A stretch of 64,000 bases of DNA from Desulfofundulus thermosubterraneus DSM 16057. Lineage in GTDB: Bacteria; Bacillota; Desulfotomaculia; Desulfotomaculales; Desulfovirgulaceae. Below, piece by piece: positions 34,656-43,098 of this stretch (its first letter is position 1; each line of letters begins with the position of its first letter). The notes below the pieces were generated by a model. That model ran no database searches and was not told the origin of the DNA. It saw only the letters and a list, made by a program, of their open reading frames with translations. A program made the position numbers and the translations under genes. The DNA is taken from the NCBI RefSeq assembly GCF_900142025.1, contig NZ_FQZM01000016.1, forward strand, positions 1-64,000, in the 5' to 3' direction.

Positions 34656-35012
34656 TTACAAATTCACGGGCATACCCACCACCCGGGCATCTCCCCACAG
34701 ACGCTCCAGGTTATAAAATTGCCGTTCAGACTCCTGGAAGACGTGAACCACCACGTCGCCGTAGTCCAGCAGCACCCAGTGTCCCTCCCGCATTCCTTCC
34801 TGCCGGGGAACGAGCCCGGCCTTTTCATTCACTACCTTGATAATCTCCTCAGCGATGGCCTGGACCTGGGTGGTTGAGCGACCGCTCAAGATCACAAAGT
34901 AATCGGCGATGATGGATATCCTGCTGATATCCAGTACGGTGATATCATAGGCTTTTTTATCTTCCGCCGCCTCAACGACAACTTTAACCAGCGCCTGCGG
35001 ATCAATGGTCAA
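34656..35012 (-). CDS. rsfS: Ribosomal silencing factor RsfS (YbeB family)
   Basis: 118 residues from a TTG at 35012 placed 8 nt after AAGGAGG; the ATG at 35045 lies upstream of that site. It contains KAYDITVLDIS, the core IADYFVILSG and WVLLDYGDVVVHVF, all RsfS signatures. It binds ribosomal protein L14 and blocks subunit joining when nutrients are scarce. Synteny nadD - rsfS - leuS is broken here by inserted genes. Confidence 0.94.
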   Translation of the reverse strand: MTIDPQALVKVVVEAAEDKKAYDITVLDISRISIIADYFVILSGRSTTQVQAIAEEIIKVVNEKAGLVPRQEGMREGHWVLLDYGDVVVHVFQESERQFYNLERLWGDARVVGMPVNL

Positions 35013-35080
35013 AAGGCATGCCTCCTTAACAGTTTTTAGGTACATTATATTCGCCCTCGAGGGGAAAGTTCCTGCCGGTA

Positions 35081-35118
35081 AAAAGAAAACCTCCCGGTCC
35101 GGAGGATCTGGAGGTTTT
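35081..35118 (-). terminator. Terminator of the RRM protein gene
   Basis: AAAACCTCC and GGAGGTTTT form a 9-bp stem at 35086-35118; on the minus strand it is followed by a T-rich tail (CTTTTT). It is located just after the RRM gene stop. Confidence 0.75.
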
Positions 35119-35125
35119 TACTTTT

Positions 35126-35383
35126 TCAAGCTCGTTCTTCCCTGGGCCTGGCTTCATTGACCGTAATTACCCGACCGTTGAATTCGGTTCCGTTCAAGGC
35201 GGCAATGATGGCATCGGCGTCTTTATCGGCCACCTCAACAAAACCAAATCCCCTCGACCGCCCGGTCTGGCGGTCGGTAATCACCCGGGCGCTGATGATT
35301 TCTCCATAACGGGAGAAAGCCTCTTCTAAATCCTCAGCCCTGGTAGCCCAGGGCAAATTACCCACATAAAGGGTGCGAACCAC
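35126..35383 (-). CDS. RRM-domain RNA-binding protein
   Basis: 85 residues from a GTG at 35383 behind AGAGGTGA; the open frame to 35479 is not RRM-like. A single RRM with RNP2 LYVGNLPW and RNP1 RGFGFVEV. Such small glycine-poor RRM proteins are often cold- or stress-responsive RNA chaperones in bacteria; the specific target is unknown. It is monocistronic, with its own terminator and an A/T-rich upstream region. Confidence 0.92.
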   Translation of the reverse strand: MVRTLYVGNLPWATRAEDLEEAFSRYGEIISARVITDRQTGRSRGFGFVEVADKDADAIIAALNGTEFNGRVITVNEARPREERA

Positions 35384-35695
35384 CTGTTTCACCTCTTTCC
35401 CTGCAGCATGTCTAAGCTGTGTGCGCTTATTATTTGCTAAAGATTTATCCCTCATACTGCGCATAAACCCGAAAGACATGCCATTTTCTTACTCAATGGC
35501 CCTTTATTGTTAGGGAAATTGTTTAGGAATACGCTATCAAAAAGAATGGATTTTCCAAAGATTAAAATTATAATTTTTAGAACCTATCACTGCTTATAAA
35601 TTTTATAAGGAATAATTATACCTGAAAGGTCAAGTTTTTTCACGTCTTGGTCTCATAAACCTTCTTTAGCCACAGTAGACGACGGGCTGAAAATT
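35384..35695. other. A/T-rich divergent intergenic region (RRM gene / sdhC)
   Basis: About 310 bp between the leftward RRM gene and the rightward sdh operon. The part near 35500-35640 is markedly A/T-rich and should hold the RRM gene promoter. The sigma-54 site for sdhC starts at 35696. No protein-coding frame is supported. Confidence 0.5.
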
Positions 35696-35710
35696 TGGCA
35701 CAAAAATTGC
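35696..35710 (+). promoter_or_regulatory. Sigma-54 promoter of the sdhCAB operon
   Basis: TGGCACA-AAAA-TTGC has the exact GG-N10-GC spacing of a -24/-12 promoter, 66 bp upstream of the sdhC ATG. The fit to TGGCACR-N4-TTGC is complete. Confidence 0.75.
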
Positions 35711-35775
35711 GGGAATATTTTGTCGCCGCGGCAAAAAGACAAGTGATGCCAAATTGCCAAAGAAAGGAGAATCCC

Positions 35776-36414
35776 ATGACCACGCAAGAAAAGCTGCTCA
35801 CTCGCAACCCCCGGGCCGATCTGCTGGTGGATCTGGCCGAGCTGGTCAGCGGTCTTTTACTGGTGGGGTTTCTGTGGACCCACATGATATTCGTAGCCAC
35901 CATATTGCTCGGCGGCAGGACCTTTGACCGTTTGTCCATCCTCCTGGACGAATATTTCCTGTCCTACATCGGCATTCCTTTTATTATCATCGTGGCCATG
36001 GTGCACATGGTGGTGGCCGGGCGGCGAATCCCCAACAAATGGCACGAGCAGCGTATTATCCTGCGCCACAGCAAAATGCTGGGCCACACCGACACATGGA
36101 TATGGGTCTTCCAAACCATCACCGGTATGGCCATTCTGGTTCTGGCCGGCATTCACGTCTGGATGGTCCTGTCCGGCTGGCCCATTCGGGCCGTTACCAG
36201 CGCCGAACGGGTACAGTCCTTCCTCTGGTTTTACATCGTCCTGCTCCTGGTGGGTGAATACCACGCCGGTTTCGGCCTATACCGCCAGTTCGTGAAATGG
36301 GGCTGGATTAACCGGCATACCATCGGGGCGGTACTGAAAACCATCACGGTAATCATCGTGGCCCTGGGAGCGGTCACCCTGTGGGCTTTCATGCGGCTAG
36401 GAGGTGCACAATGA
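35776..36414 (+). CDS. sdhC: Succinate dehydrogenase / fumarate reductase cytochrome b subunit
   Basis: 212 residues from the ATG at 35776 behind AAAGGAGA; the frame opens at 35695, before the ribosome binding site and across the promoter. It has five hydrophobic segments with histidines in each of the usual positions (TSH-free N-terminus, then WTHMIF, MVHMVVAG, LGHTDTW, AGIHVWM, EYHAGF), the pattern of a diheme type B cytochrome b as in Wolinella quinol:fumarate reductase. It anchors SdhAB and passes electrons to or from menaquinone. It overlaps sdhA by 4 bp. Confidence 0.92.
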   Translation: MTTQEKLLTRNPRADLLVDLAELVSGLLLVGFLWTHMIFVATILLGGRTFDRLSILLDEYFLSYIGIPFIIIVAMVHMVVAGRRIPNKWHEQRIILRHSKMLGHTDTWIWVFQTITGMAILVLAGIHVWMVLSGWPIRAVTSAERVQSFLWFYIVLLLVGEYHAGFGLYRQFVKWGWINRHTIGAVLKTITVIIVALGAVTLWAFMRLGGAQ

Positions 36415-38246
36415 GCGTCTACCAAACCCACACCACGGATGTGTTAGTTATCGGTGCCGGCCTAGCCGGAGAACGCACGGCCATTGAAGCGGCAGCCCAC
36501 GGGCTGGATGTGATTATCTTAAGCCTGGTTCCCCCCCGGCGTTCCCACAGCACCGCGGCCCAGGGAGGCATGCAGGCTTCTTTGGGAAACTGCGCCATGG
36601 GCTACGGGGACAACCCGGACATTCATTTTGAAGATACGGTGAAGGGCTCTGACTGGGGCTGTGATCAGGATGTGGCCCGCCTCTTCGCCAACACCGCCCC
36701 CATAGCCGTACGGCAGATGGCCTACTGGGGGGTGCCCTGGAACCGGGTTGTAGCCGGTAAGAAGACCCTCCCAGACGGCCGGGAAATAGAGGATTTAAAG
36801 GAGTACGAGGGTCTGATCACCGCCCGGGATTTCGGGGGTACGGCCAAGTGGCGCACCTGCTACACCTCCGACGGCACGGGGCATACCCTGCAGTACACCA
36901 TGGACAGTATCGTCATCAAAATGGGTATCACCGTCCACGACCGCATGGAGGCCATCGCCCTGATTCATGACGGCGAGAACTGTTACGGGGCGGTAGCCCG
37001 CTGCCTGCGCACTGGACAGCTCCACGTCTATCTGGCCCGGTCCACGGTCATTGCCACGGGCGGCTACGGCCGGCTGTACGGGGTCTCCACCAATGCCGTA
37101 ATCAACGAAGGTAGCGGCATGTTCCTGGCCCTGGAAACGGGCGTGGTGCCCCTGGGCAACATGGAGGCGGTCCAGTTTCACCCCACGGGGATGGTGCCGG
37201 TGGGGATACTCATCACGGAAGGCGCCCGGGGCGACGGCGGGTACTTGCTGGATAAAAACCTGCACCGCTTCATGCCCGACTACGAACCAAAGAAAAAGGA
37301 ACTGGCTTCCCGGGATGTGGTCTCCAGGCGCATGATCCAGCATATCCGCAAAGGTTACGGCGTGGAAAGCAAGTGGGGCCCCCACCTGTGGCTGGATATC
37401 CGCCACCTGGGACGAAAACATATTTATACCAATCTGCGGGAAATTGCCAACATATGCAAGAACTTTGCCGGCATCGACCCGGCCAAAGACCTGATTCCCG
37501 TACGTCCCACCCAGCATTACAGCATGGGGGGAGTCAGAACCAATATCGACGGGCATGCCTACGGCTTAAAAGGTTTATTTGCCGTGGGGGAATCCGCCTG
37601 CTGGGACCTGCACGGCTTCAACCGCCTGGGGGGCAATTCCCTGGCCGAAACCATTGTGGCCGGCATGGTGGTGGGCAAGAAGGTGGCCGAATACACCCTG
37701 GGAGCCGCCCTGGATTGCCCCCTCAAGCTGGTGGATGAGCATGTCAAACGCCAGGAAAACAGGATCAGCGACCTCATCTCCGGCCGGCTGGGCAACGAAA
37801 ATGTTTACGAGCTCCGCAAGCAAATGGAAGAAACCCTGATGGAATACGTGGGCATCTTCCGCAACGGTCCCGATTTGCAAAAGGCCGTGGACAAGCTCCA
37901 GGAGCTTTACCGGCGCTCCTTAAAGCTCGGGCTGCGGTCCAGCGGGAAATACGCCAGCCCGGAACTGGCCTCCGCCTTAAGGCTGCCCGGTATGATCCGC
38001 CTAGCCCTGTGCATAGCCTACGGTGCTCTGAACCGCACCGAAAGCCGGGGCAGCCACGCCCGGGAAGACTACCCCTACCGGGACGACGTGAACTGGCTCA
38101 AGCGCACCCTGGCCTACTGGCCGCCGGGAGCTGAACTGCCGGTCCTGAAATATGAACCGGTTAAAATCACCGAACTCCCGCCGGGAGACCGGGGCTACGG
38201 CGAATCGTCGGCGGCAAACACCGCCAGGACGGAAACCACACCATAG
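36411..38246 (+). CDS. sdhA: Succinate dehydrogenase / fumarate reductase flavoprotein subunit
   Basis: 611 residues from the ATG at 36411 (SD AGGAGGTG inside the sdhC end). The FAD-binding GAGLAGERTAIEA motif, the covalent-flavin histidine region RRSHSTAAQGGMQA, the active-site HPTGMVPVG region and the substrate-binding TQHYSMGG are present. The sequence near the flavin His resembles quinol:fumarate reductases (AAQGGMQASLGN). It interconverts succinate and fumarate. The direction in vivo cannot be told from sequence. Confidence 0.95.
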   Translation: MSVYQTHTTDVLVIGAGLAGERTAIEAAAHGLDVIILSLVPPRRSHSTAAQGGMQASLGNCAMGYGDNPDIHFEDTVKGSDWGCDQDVARLFANTAPIAVRQMAYWGVPWNRVVAGKKTLPDGREIEDLKEYEGLITARDFGGTAKWRTCYTSDGTGHTLQYTMDSIVIKMGITVHDRMEAIALIHDGENCYGAVARCLRTGQLHVYLARSTVIATGGYGRLYGVSTNAVINEGSGMFLALETGVVPLGNMEAVQFHPTGMVPVGILITEGARGDGGYLLDKNLHRFMPDYEPKKKELASRDVVSRRMIQHIRKGYGVESKWGPHLWLDIRHLGRKHIYTNLREIANICKNFAGIDPAKDLIPVRPTQHYSMGGVRTNIDGHAYGLKGLFAVGESACWDLHGFNRLGGNSLAETIVAGMVVGKKVAEYTLGAALDCPLKLVDEHVKRQENRISDLISGRLGNENVYELRKQMEETLMEYVGIFRNGPDLQKAVDKLQELYRRSLKLGLRSSGKYASPELASALRLPGMIRLALCIAYGALNRTESRGSHAREDYPYRDDVNWLKRTLAYWPPGAELPVLKYEPVKITELPPGDRGYGESSAANTARTETTP

Positions 38247-38566
38247 AGAACAAAAAATGCTTGCCGTTTGCACAAAGTGAGCGACTTGAGCGAGCAGAGA
38301 CCAAACTTAGCGAGGGCGAAAGCGGAGGCGGGGTCGAGCGCGGGATGCGCTCGACCGGCCCCCTGAGGCAGGAAGCCGAATGGGCCGGGAACCCCGCCGG
38401 AGCTTGAAGCCCGAGCGCTAGTTTGGCCTGCGAGGCGAACCGGAGTGAACGTGGGTGCAAACGGCAAGCAAGGCAAGCTTTTGAGCCCGGCCCGTAGCAC
38501 GGAGCGACCAGGGGCGACCGCTATCCAGGCGAATTTTAGTCTACGCACAGGATAAGGAGGAGAATC
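38247..38566 (+). other. Intergenic region between sdhA and sdhB
   Basis: 320 bp, unusually long for genes of one complex. Almost all of it is filled by the nested inverted repeat at 38259-38469. A ribosome binding site (AAGGAGGAG) for sdhB lies at the right end. The leftward open frames here are shadows of the structured DNA. Confidence 0.6.
38259..38469. repeat. 211-bp structured element with nested inverted repeats
   Basis: The outer arms are perfect: GCTTGCCGTTTGCAC at 38259-38273 and its complement at 38455-38469. Inside, CCAAACTTAGCG pairs with CGCTAGTTTGG with one bulge, GGCGGGGT with ACCCCGCC-like sequence, and GGTCGAGCGC with GCGCTCGACC forms a central 10-bp hairpin. The RNA would fold into one long branched stem between the sdhA and sdhB messages. 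Confidence 0.75.
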
Positions 38567-39316
38567 ATGGCTGATCGCCTGCTGACTTTCAGCATCTTCC
38601 GCTACAACCCCAACACGCCGGAAATAAAGCCCTACATGCAGGAGTACAAGCTCGAGGAAATGCCGGGCATGACCCTGTTTGTGGCCTTAAATAAAATCCG
38701 GGAGGAACAGGACCCCTCCCTGATGTTTGACTTCGTGTGCCGGGCGGCCATCTGCGGCTCCTGCGCCATGCTGGTGAACGGGAAGCCCCGCCTGGCCTGC
38801 AAAACCCTGACCAAAGACCTCCCGTCCCGGATTACTCTCTTCCCCCTGCCGGTATTCAAGCTCGTGGGGGACCTCTCGGTGGACACGGGCACCTGGTTCA
38901 GGCACATGTCCCTGAAGACGGAGGCCTGGATCCACACAACCAAAGAATTCGATCCCCAGGCCCGAGAAGAGCGCATGGACAACGAAACGGCCCTGAAAAT
39001 TTACGAGGCGGAGCGCTGCATTGAATGCGGGTGCTGCATTGCCGGCTGCGCCACGGCCAACATCCGGGAAGATTTCATCGGAGCGGCAGGCATAAACCGG
39101 GTGGCTCGGTTTATGGTCGACCCCCGGGATGAACGCAGCCCGCAGGAATACTTCGAAGTGGTGGGCACGGAAGAGGGCACCTTTGGCTGCGTCGGCCTCA
39201 TGGCCTGCGAAGACAACTGCCCCATGGAGCTGCCCCTGCAAATGCAACTGGCCTACGTGCGCCGCAAGCTGGCCGCGGCGGGTCTTACGGCAAGGCCGCA
39301 AACCAAGGTCGGTTAG
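38567..39316 (+). CDS. sdhB: Succinate dehydrogenase / fumarate reductase iron-sulfur subunit
   Basis: 249 residues. The N-terminal 2Fe-2S motif is CRAAICGSC with a fourth Cys in RLAC; the C-terminal clusters are CIECGCCIAGC and CVGLMACEDNCP (4Fe-4S and 3Fe-4S type). It carries electrons between the flavin and the diheme cytochrome. The start has AAGGAGGAG upstream. It is separated from sdhA by a 320-bp structured gap. Confidence 0.95.
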   Translation: MADRLLTFSIFRYNPNTPEIKPYMQEYKLEEMPGMTLFVALNKIREEQDPSLMFDFVCRAAICGSCAMLVNGKPRLACKTLTKDLPSRITLFPLPVFKLVGDLSVDTGTWFRHMSLKTEAWIHTTKEFDPQAREERMDNETALKIYEAERCIECGCCIAGCATANIREDFIGAAGINRVARFMVDPRDERSPQEYFEVVGTEEGTFGCVGLMACEDNCPMELPLQMQLAYVRRKLAAAGLTARPQTKVG

Positions 39317-39568
39317 TTTACGAAACTTTCCGTCAAAACCATAGACAGGGGCGGCCCGCATGCAAACAGGGGGGCCAGTTGTCCAGCCATATATGGTAAA
39401 GGGGAAAAGGAGTCGATTGTCCCTTTTCCCCTTTGTGCTGATCAAGGCTATTATTATCGAGTAAGAGGCGAGCACAGTCTGACCAATGACGGGGTAACCA
39501 AACCCAGCAAGCCCGCGGAGTCTTATTTACCGGCATTTTATATAAAGTAAAGACCAGCCGTGATTTGT
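39317..39568. other. Region downstream of sdhB
   Basis: About 250 bp holding the sdh terminator (39398-39434) and otherwise no supported gene. Confidence 0.5.
39398..39434 (+). terminator. Terminator-like stem after the sdh operon
   Basis: A perfect 13-bp stem, AAAGGGGAAAAGG with CCTTTTCCCCTTT, and an 11-nt loop, about 80 bp after the sdhB stop. Its right arm is itself T-rich. It may work for either strand. Confidence 0.7.
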
Positions 39569-39880
39569 TTAATGCAAAGACTCAACTATTTTTAGAGCTT
39601 CTTCTTTACTAACATTTCCTTCCAGTTGATAAACTATCCCTAGATTTATCCACCTAATCTTTAGGCTCTTGTCTTTAAATACGATCATCTTGCCGCTGGT
39701 ATTCCCAATTTTAATATCCTGAAAACAGCATCTTCGATATCGTATCCGTACCCCTGGACATAACCTACGGGGGCGTTTTTTCTGTGATCTCGAAATATCT
39801 CGAACCGGAAGCAGTATATTTTAGCTGAACCTGAGCTGCATTTTTTTCTAACAGCTTTGCCGCTTTTGCTTGCAAGCTTA
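39569..39880 (-). pseudogene. Decayed DUF4367-like gene fragment (frameshifted)
   Basis: On the minus strand the frame FRFEIFRDHRKN-APVGYVQGYGYDIEDAVF breaks in a GTTTTC run near 39724 and continues two bases over as QDIKIGNTSGKM, IRWINLGIVYQLEG and NVSKEEALKIVESLH to a stop at 39569. The closing KEEALKIVESL pattern is typical of DUF4367 domains found in sporulation or anti-sigma-like proteins. The N-terminal part is missing. It is therefore a truncated and frameshifted remnant. Confidence 0.5.
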
Positions 39881-39914
39881 AACAGTAAAACCTGTAAACA
39901 ACTTAACGTAAAAG

Positions 39915-39988
39915 ATGGCCCCACGGCAGGGCGGCACCTGCTTTCCGGGTTTACTCCGGACAGGTGCCGCTCCTGCCGCGCGGGCCAT
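39915..39988 (-). terminator. Terminator of nadD
   Basis: A long stem on the minus strand: ATGGCCC, CGGCAGG and CGGCACCTG pair with CAGGTGCCG, CCTGCCG and GGGCCAT around a 20-nt loop, followed by CTTTT. It starts 1-2 bp after the nadD stop. Confidence 0.8.
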
Positions 39989-39989
39989 T

Positions 39990-40604
39990 TCATTTATACA
40001 GCCCCCGGTTCAAGATGTACGCCTCCACCGGCTCGGGCAGGAGATACTTGATGGGGCGCCCTTCCTGCACGCGAGCCCTGATTTCCGTGGAAGAAATGGC
40101 CAGGGCCGGCACTTCCATCGGGATAATGCGCTTTACGTACTCCGGACTTATCCCCGCCAGCCGGCGCTTTAAATTTCCCAGGGGGTAGCCGGGACGGGTG
40201 GCGGCAATAAACCAGCACATTTCCAGCAGCTCATTTACATTTTTCCAGTTCAATATTTCCAGTACCGCATCCGCACCGGTAATAAAAAAAATTTCCGCCC
40301 CGGGGTAAAGATTTCGGACTTCCCGTACCGTGTCGATGGTGTAGGAATAACCGGGCCGCTCCACTTCGATGCTGGAGGTGTCGAAATAAGGATTGCTGGC
40401 CACGGCCAGTTCTGTCATGATCCAGCGGTGGTGCGGGTCGGAAATCTTCCGGCCCGTTTTGTGGGGGGGACGGCCGGCAGGAATGAAAATAACCTTTTCC
40501 AGTTGAAAGGCATGCCGGGCTCCCTCGGCAGCCACCAGGTGTCCGTAGTGGATGGGGTCGAAGGTGCCGCCCATAATGCCCAATCTTTTCAGCGTCTGTG
40601 CCAT
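39990..40604 (-). CDS. nadD: Nicotinate-nucleotide adenylyltransferase
   Basis: 204 residues from the ATG at 40604, behind GAGG at 9 nt; the frame is open to 40652. Nucleotidyltransferase motif [12 protein letters not shown] and the C-terminal ISSTEIR. It makes deamido-NAD from nicotinate mononucleotide and ATP. In relatives nadD is followed by yqeK and rsfS; here those neighbours are displaced by the sdh operon and other genes. Confidence 0.94.
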   Translation of the reverse strand: MAQTLKRLGIMGGTFDPIHYGHLVAAEGARHAFQLEKVIFIPAGRPPHKTGRKISDPHHRWIMTELAVASNPYFDTSSIEVERPGYSYTIDTVREVRNLYPGAEIFFITGADAVLEILNWKNVNELLEMCWFIAATRPGYPLGNLKRRLAGISPEYVKRIIPMEVPALAISSTEIRARVQEGRPIKYLLPEPVEAYILNRGLYK

Positions 40605-40659
40605 AAGCCAAAACCTCAGCATCATTTTAATGGTCCTGGTGACAAAAAGCAACCCCTTG

Positions 40660-40688
40660 TTGACACGATTGACGGGTGCGTATAGAAT
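40660..40688 (+). promoter_or_regulatory. Sigma-A promoter of the LysR-type gene
   Basis: TTGACA at 40660-40665, a 17-bp spacer and TAGAAT at 40683-40688. The transcript would have a leader of about 120 nt before the GTG start, room for autoregulation by the LysR protein. Confidence 0.75.
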
Positions 40689-40816
40689 TAGTAAGTGTTA
40701 TTTAAGGTATATAATAATTCACATTTTTCAATGGAGTTCACCCAATATTTACAGCGTTTAAAAATGCCAGCCGAAAGGTTGTCACAAATATACGCAACTG
40801 GAGGTAGAAAAAGAAA

Positions 40817-41725
40817 GTGCTTGATCACCAATTGAGGGTTTTTGTAACTGTAGCGGAAAAGAAAAATTTTTCCCGGGCCGCCGAGGTACTCAACCTCACC
40901 CAGCCGGCCATCAGCCAGCACATCCACGCCCTGGAAGAACACTACCGGGCACGGCTCTTTGACCGTTCAAACAAAAAGGTGGAACTGACCCAGGCCGGCG
41001 CCATCCTTTACTCCTACGCCAAAAAAATCTTAAACCTGCACCAGGAGGCCGAACGGGCGGTAACCGATCTCATCGAACTGGTTACGGGCAAGATTGCGGT
41101 GGGAGCCAGCATGACCATCGGGGAGTACGTGCTGCCCCGGCTGCTGGGCGCCTTTGCCCAGAAGTACCCCGATGTGGAGCTGGCCATGACCATCGGCAAC
41201 ACGGCCATGGTCTTTGAACAAACCCTGGAAGGAAGTATTGACATCGGCCTGGTGGAGGGGCCGGTAGAACATGCCCACCTGCAGGTGGAACCTTTTCTCA
41301 CCGATGAAATGGTGCTCATCGTCTCCCCGGGACATCCACTGGCCGGCAAATCCCATGCTACGGGGGAGGATCTGGAACCCTGCACCGTCATCCTGCGGGA
41401 GGAAGGCTCCGGCACCCGTGTGGCTGCGGAAAACGCCCTGCGCCAGCTGGAGGTTATACCGTCCAGGATAATTGTCATGGGCAGCACCCAGGCCATCAAG
41501 CAGGCCGTGGAAGCGGGGCTGGGCATCTCCTTCCTTTCCAAGTGGACAATCCGCAAGGAGCTGGCCCTGGGCACCATCAAACCGGTTCGGCTGAAGGACA
41601 TAAACATAACCAGGGAATTCAAAATCATCCGCAACCGCACCAGGTTCCAGTCCCGGGCCTGCGATGAATTCGCCCGGTTTATCACGTCGGAGGAAGTAAT
41701 CGCCGCCCTGCAGGCCAGGGCTTAA
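40817..41725 (+). CDS. LysR-family transcriptional regulator (CysL/CbbR-like)
   Basis: 302 residues from a GTG behind GGAGGTAG. N-terminal winged HTH (FVTVAEKKNFSRAAEVLNL, TQPAISQHIHALEE), then a periplasmic-binding-type effector domain (VGASMTIGEYVLPRLL, GLGISFLSKW). LysR proteins usually control a neighbouring operon; nadD is divergent, but a link to NAD synthesis is not evident. The effector is unknown. Confidence 0.9.
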   Translation: MLDHQLRVFVTVAEKKNFSRAAEVLNLTQPAISQHIHALEEHYRARLFDRSNKKVELTQAGAILYSYAKKILNLHQEAERAVTDLIELVTGKIAVGASMTIGEYVLPRLLGAFAQKYPDVELAMTIGNTAMVFEQTLEGSIDIGLVEGPVEHAHLQVEPFLTDEMVLIVSPGHPLAGKSHATGEDLEPCTVILREEGSGTRVAAENALRQLEVIPSRIIVMGSTQAIKQAVEAGLGISFLSKWTIRKELALGTIKPVRLKDINITREFKIIRNRTRFQSRACDEFARFITSEEVIAALQARA

Positions 41726-41736
41726 ACGCAAAAATG

Positions 41737-41782
41737 CCGAAAAAAGGACAGACCTTTTACCCAAAGCCTGTCCTTTGCTTTT
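41737..41782. terminator. Bidirectional terminator between the LysR gene and proA
   Basis: AAAGGACAG at 41743-41751 pairs with CTGTCCTTT at 41768-41776. It is followed by GCTTTT on the plus strand and by a longer T-run on the minus strand, so it serves both convergent genes. Confidence 0.85.
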
Positions 41783-41799
41783 AAACCCACAATAAGGCA

Positions 41800-43062
41800 T
41801 CAACTCCGGATTTGACCCTCGCCGAAAACAATATACTTGTAAGTGGTCAGTTCCTTCAATCCCATGGGTCCCCGGGCATGGAGCTTCTGGGTGGAAATGC
41901 CGATCTCGGCCCCCAAACCGTACTGGTAACCGTCGGTAAAGCGGGTGGAGGCGTTCACGTATACCGCCGCCGCATCCACCTCCCGCAAAAACCGCCTGGC
42001 CCGAGCATAATCCCGGGTGACGATGGCCTCGGAATGCCTGGTGCCGTAGCGGTAGATGTGCTCCATGGCCTCCTCCATGGATTCCACCACCTTCACGGCC
42101 AGGATCAGGTCCAGGTACTCCGTCGCCCAATCCTCCTCTGTGGCCGGTACCACCCAGGGCACCAGCTCACGCGTGTTCTCGCATCCCCGCACTTCTACCC
42201 CGGCCGCCCTTAAATCCTCCAAAAGCCCCGGCAGCAGCTCCCGGGCCACCTGCTGGTGCACCAGGAGTGTTTCCATGGCATTGCATACCCCGGGACGCTG
42301 GCATTTCGCGTTGATCACAATGGAACGAGCCATTTCCAGGTCGGCCCCCTCGTCCACATAAACGTGGCAGTTGCCCACGCCCGTTTCAATCACCGGCACG
42401 GTGGCATTCTCGACCACCGTCCTGATTAATCCGGCCCCGCCCCGGGGGATAAGTACATCCAGAAGGCCGTTTAACTTGAGCATGATATTCACTGCCGCCC
42501 GGTCGGTATTCTCAATGAGCTGGACGGCACTGGCGGGGATGCCTGCGCCCTCGGCGGCTGCGGCAATGACGGCCACAATGGCGCGGTTGGAATTGATGGC
42601 CTCAGAGCCACCCCGCAGCACTACGGCGTTGCCCGCCTTCAAACACAAGCCCGCGGCATCCACAGTAACATTGGGCCGGGCCTCATAAATCATCCCTACT
42701 ACCCCCAGGGGAACCCGCATCCGCCCCACCTGCAGGCCGTTGGGCCGCAGCCACATGGATTCCACTTCCCCCACCGGATCGGGCAGGGAAGCCACAGCCC
42801 TTAACCCTTCAGCCATATCCTCGATGCGCCCGGGGGTAAGCAGCAGGCGGTCGATCAGGGCCCGGGATAAACCCTTCTCCCGTCCGGCCTGCACGTCAAT
42901 TTCGTTGGCCGCCAGAATGCGCTCCCGGTTGTTAAGCAGGCTTTCGGCCATGGCCAGAAGAGCCCGGTTCTTTACTTCCGTAGAAAGGTAGGCCAGATGC
43001 CGGGCTGCCTCCCTGGCCCTGCGGGCTTTTTCCCTTACCTCTTGCTCAATTTGTTCCATCAT
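41800..43062 (-). CDS. proA: Gamma-glutamyl phosphate reductase
   Basis: 420 residues, normal for ProA. It reduces gamma-glutamyl phosphate to glutamate semialdehyde with NADPH in proline synthesis. Aldehyde-dehydrogenase-like fold; the catalytic Cys lies in NAKCQRPGVCNAMET, and YEARPNVTVDAAGLCLK is the ProA signature. It follows proB by 36 bp in the same operon. Confidence 0.96.
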   Translation of the reverse strand: MMEQIEQEVREKARRAREAARHLAYLSTEVKNRALLAMAESLLNNRERILAANEIDVQAGREKGLSRALIDRLLLTPGRIEDMAEGLRAVASLPDPVGEVESMWLRPNGLQVGRMRVPLGVVGMIYEARPNVTVDAAGLCLKAGNAVVLRGGSEAINSNRAIVAVIAAAAEGAGIPASAVQLIENTDRAAVNIMLKLNGLLDVLIPRGGAGLIRTVVENATVPVIETGVGNCHVYVDEGADLEMARSIVINAKCQRPGVCNAMETLLVHQQVARELLPGLLEDLRAAGVEVRGCENTRELVPWVVPATEEDWATEYLDLILAVKVVESMEEAMEHIYRYGTRHSEAIVTRDYARARRFLREVDAAAVYVNASTRFTDGYQYGLGAEIGISTQKLHARGPMGLKELTTYKYIVFGEGQIRS

Positions 43063-43098
43063 CTTTCCTACCCCCTATTAATTGCCGGCACGGCATGT

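Noticed and set aside
38247-38566. A group II intron or coding insert between sdhA and sdhB
   Set aside because: No reverse transcriptase frame or intron domain V-like sequence; it is only a nested inverted repeat.
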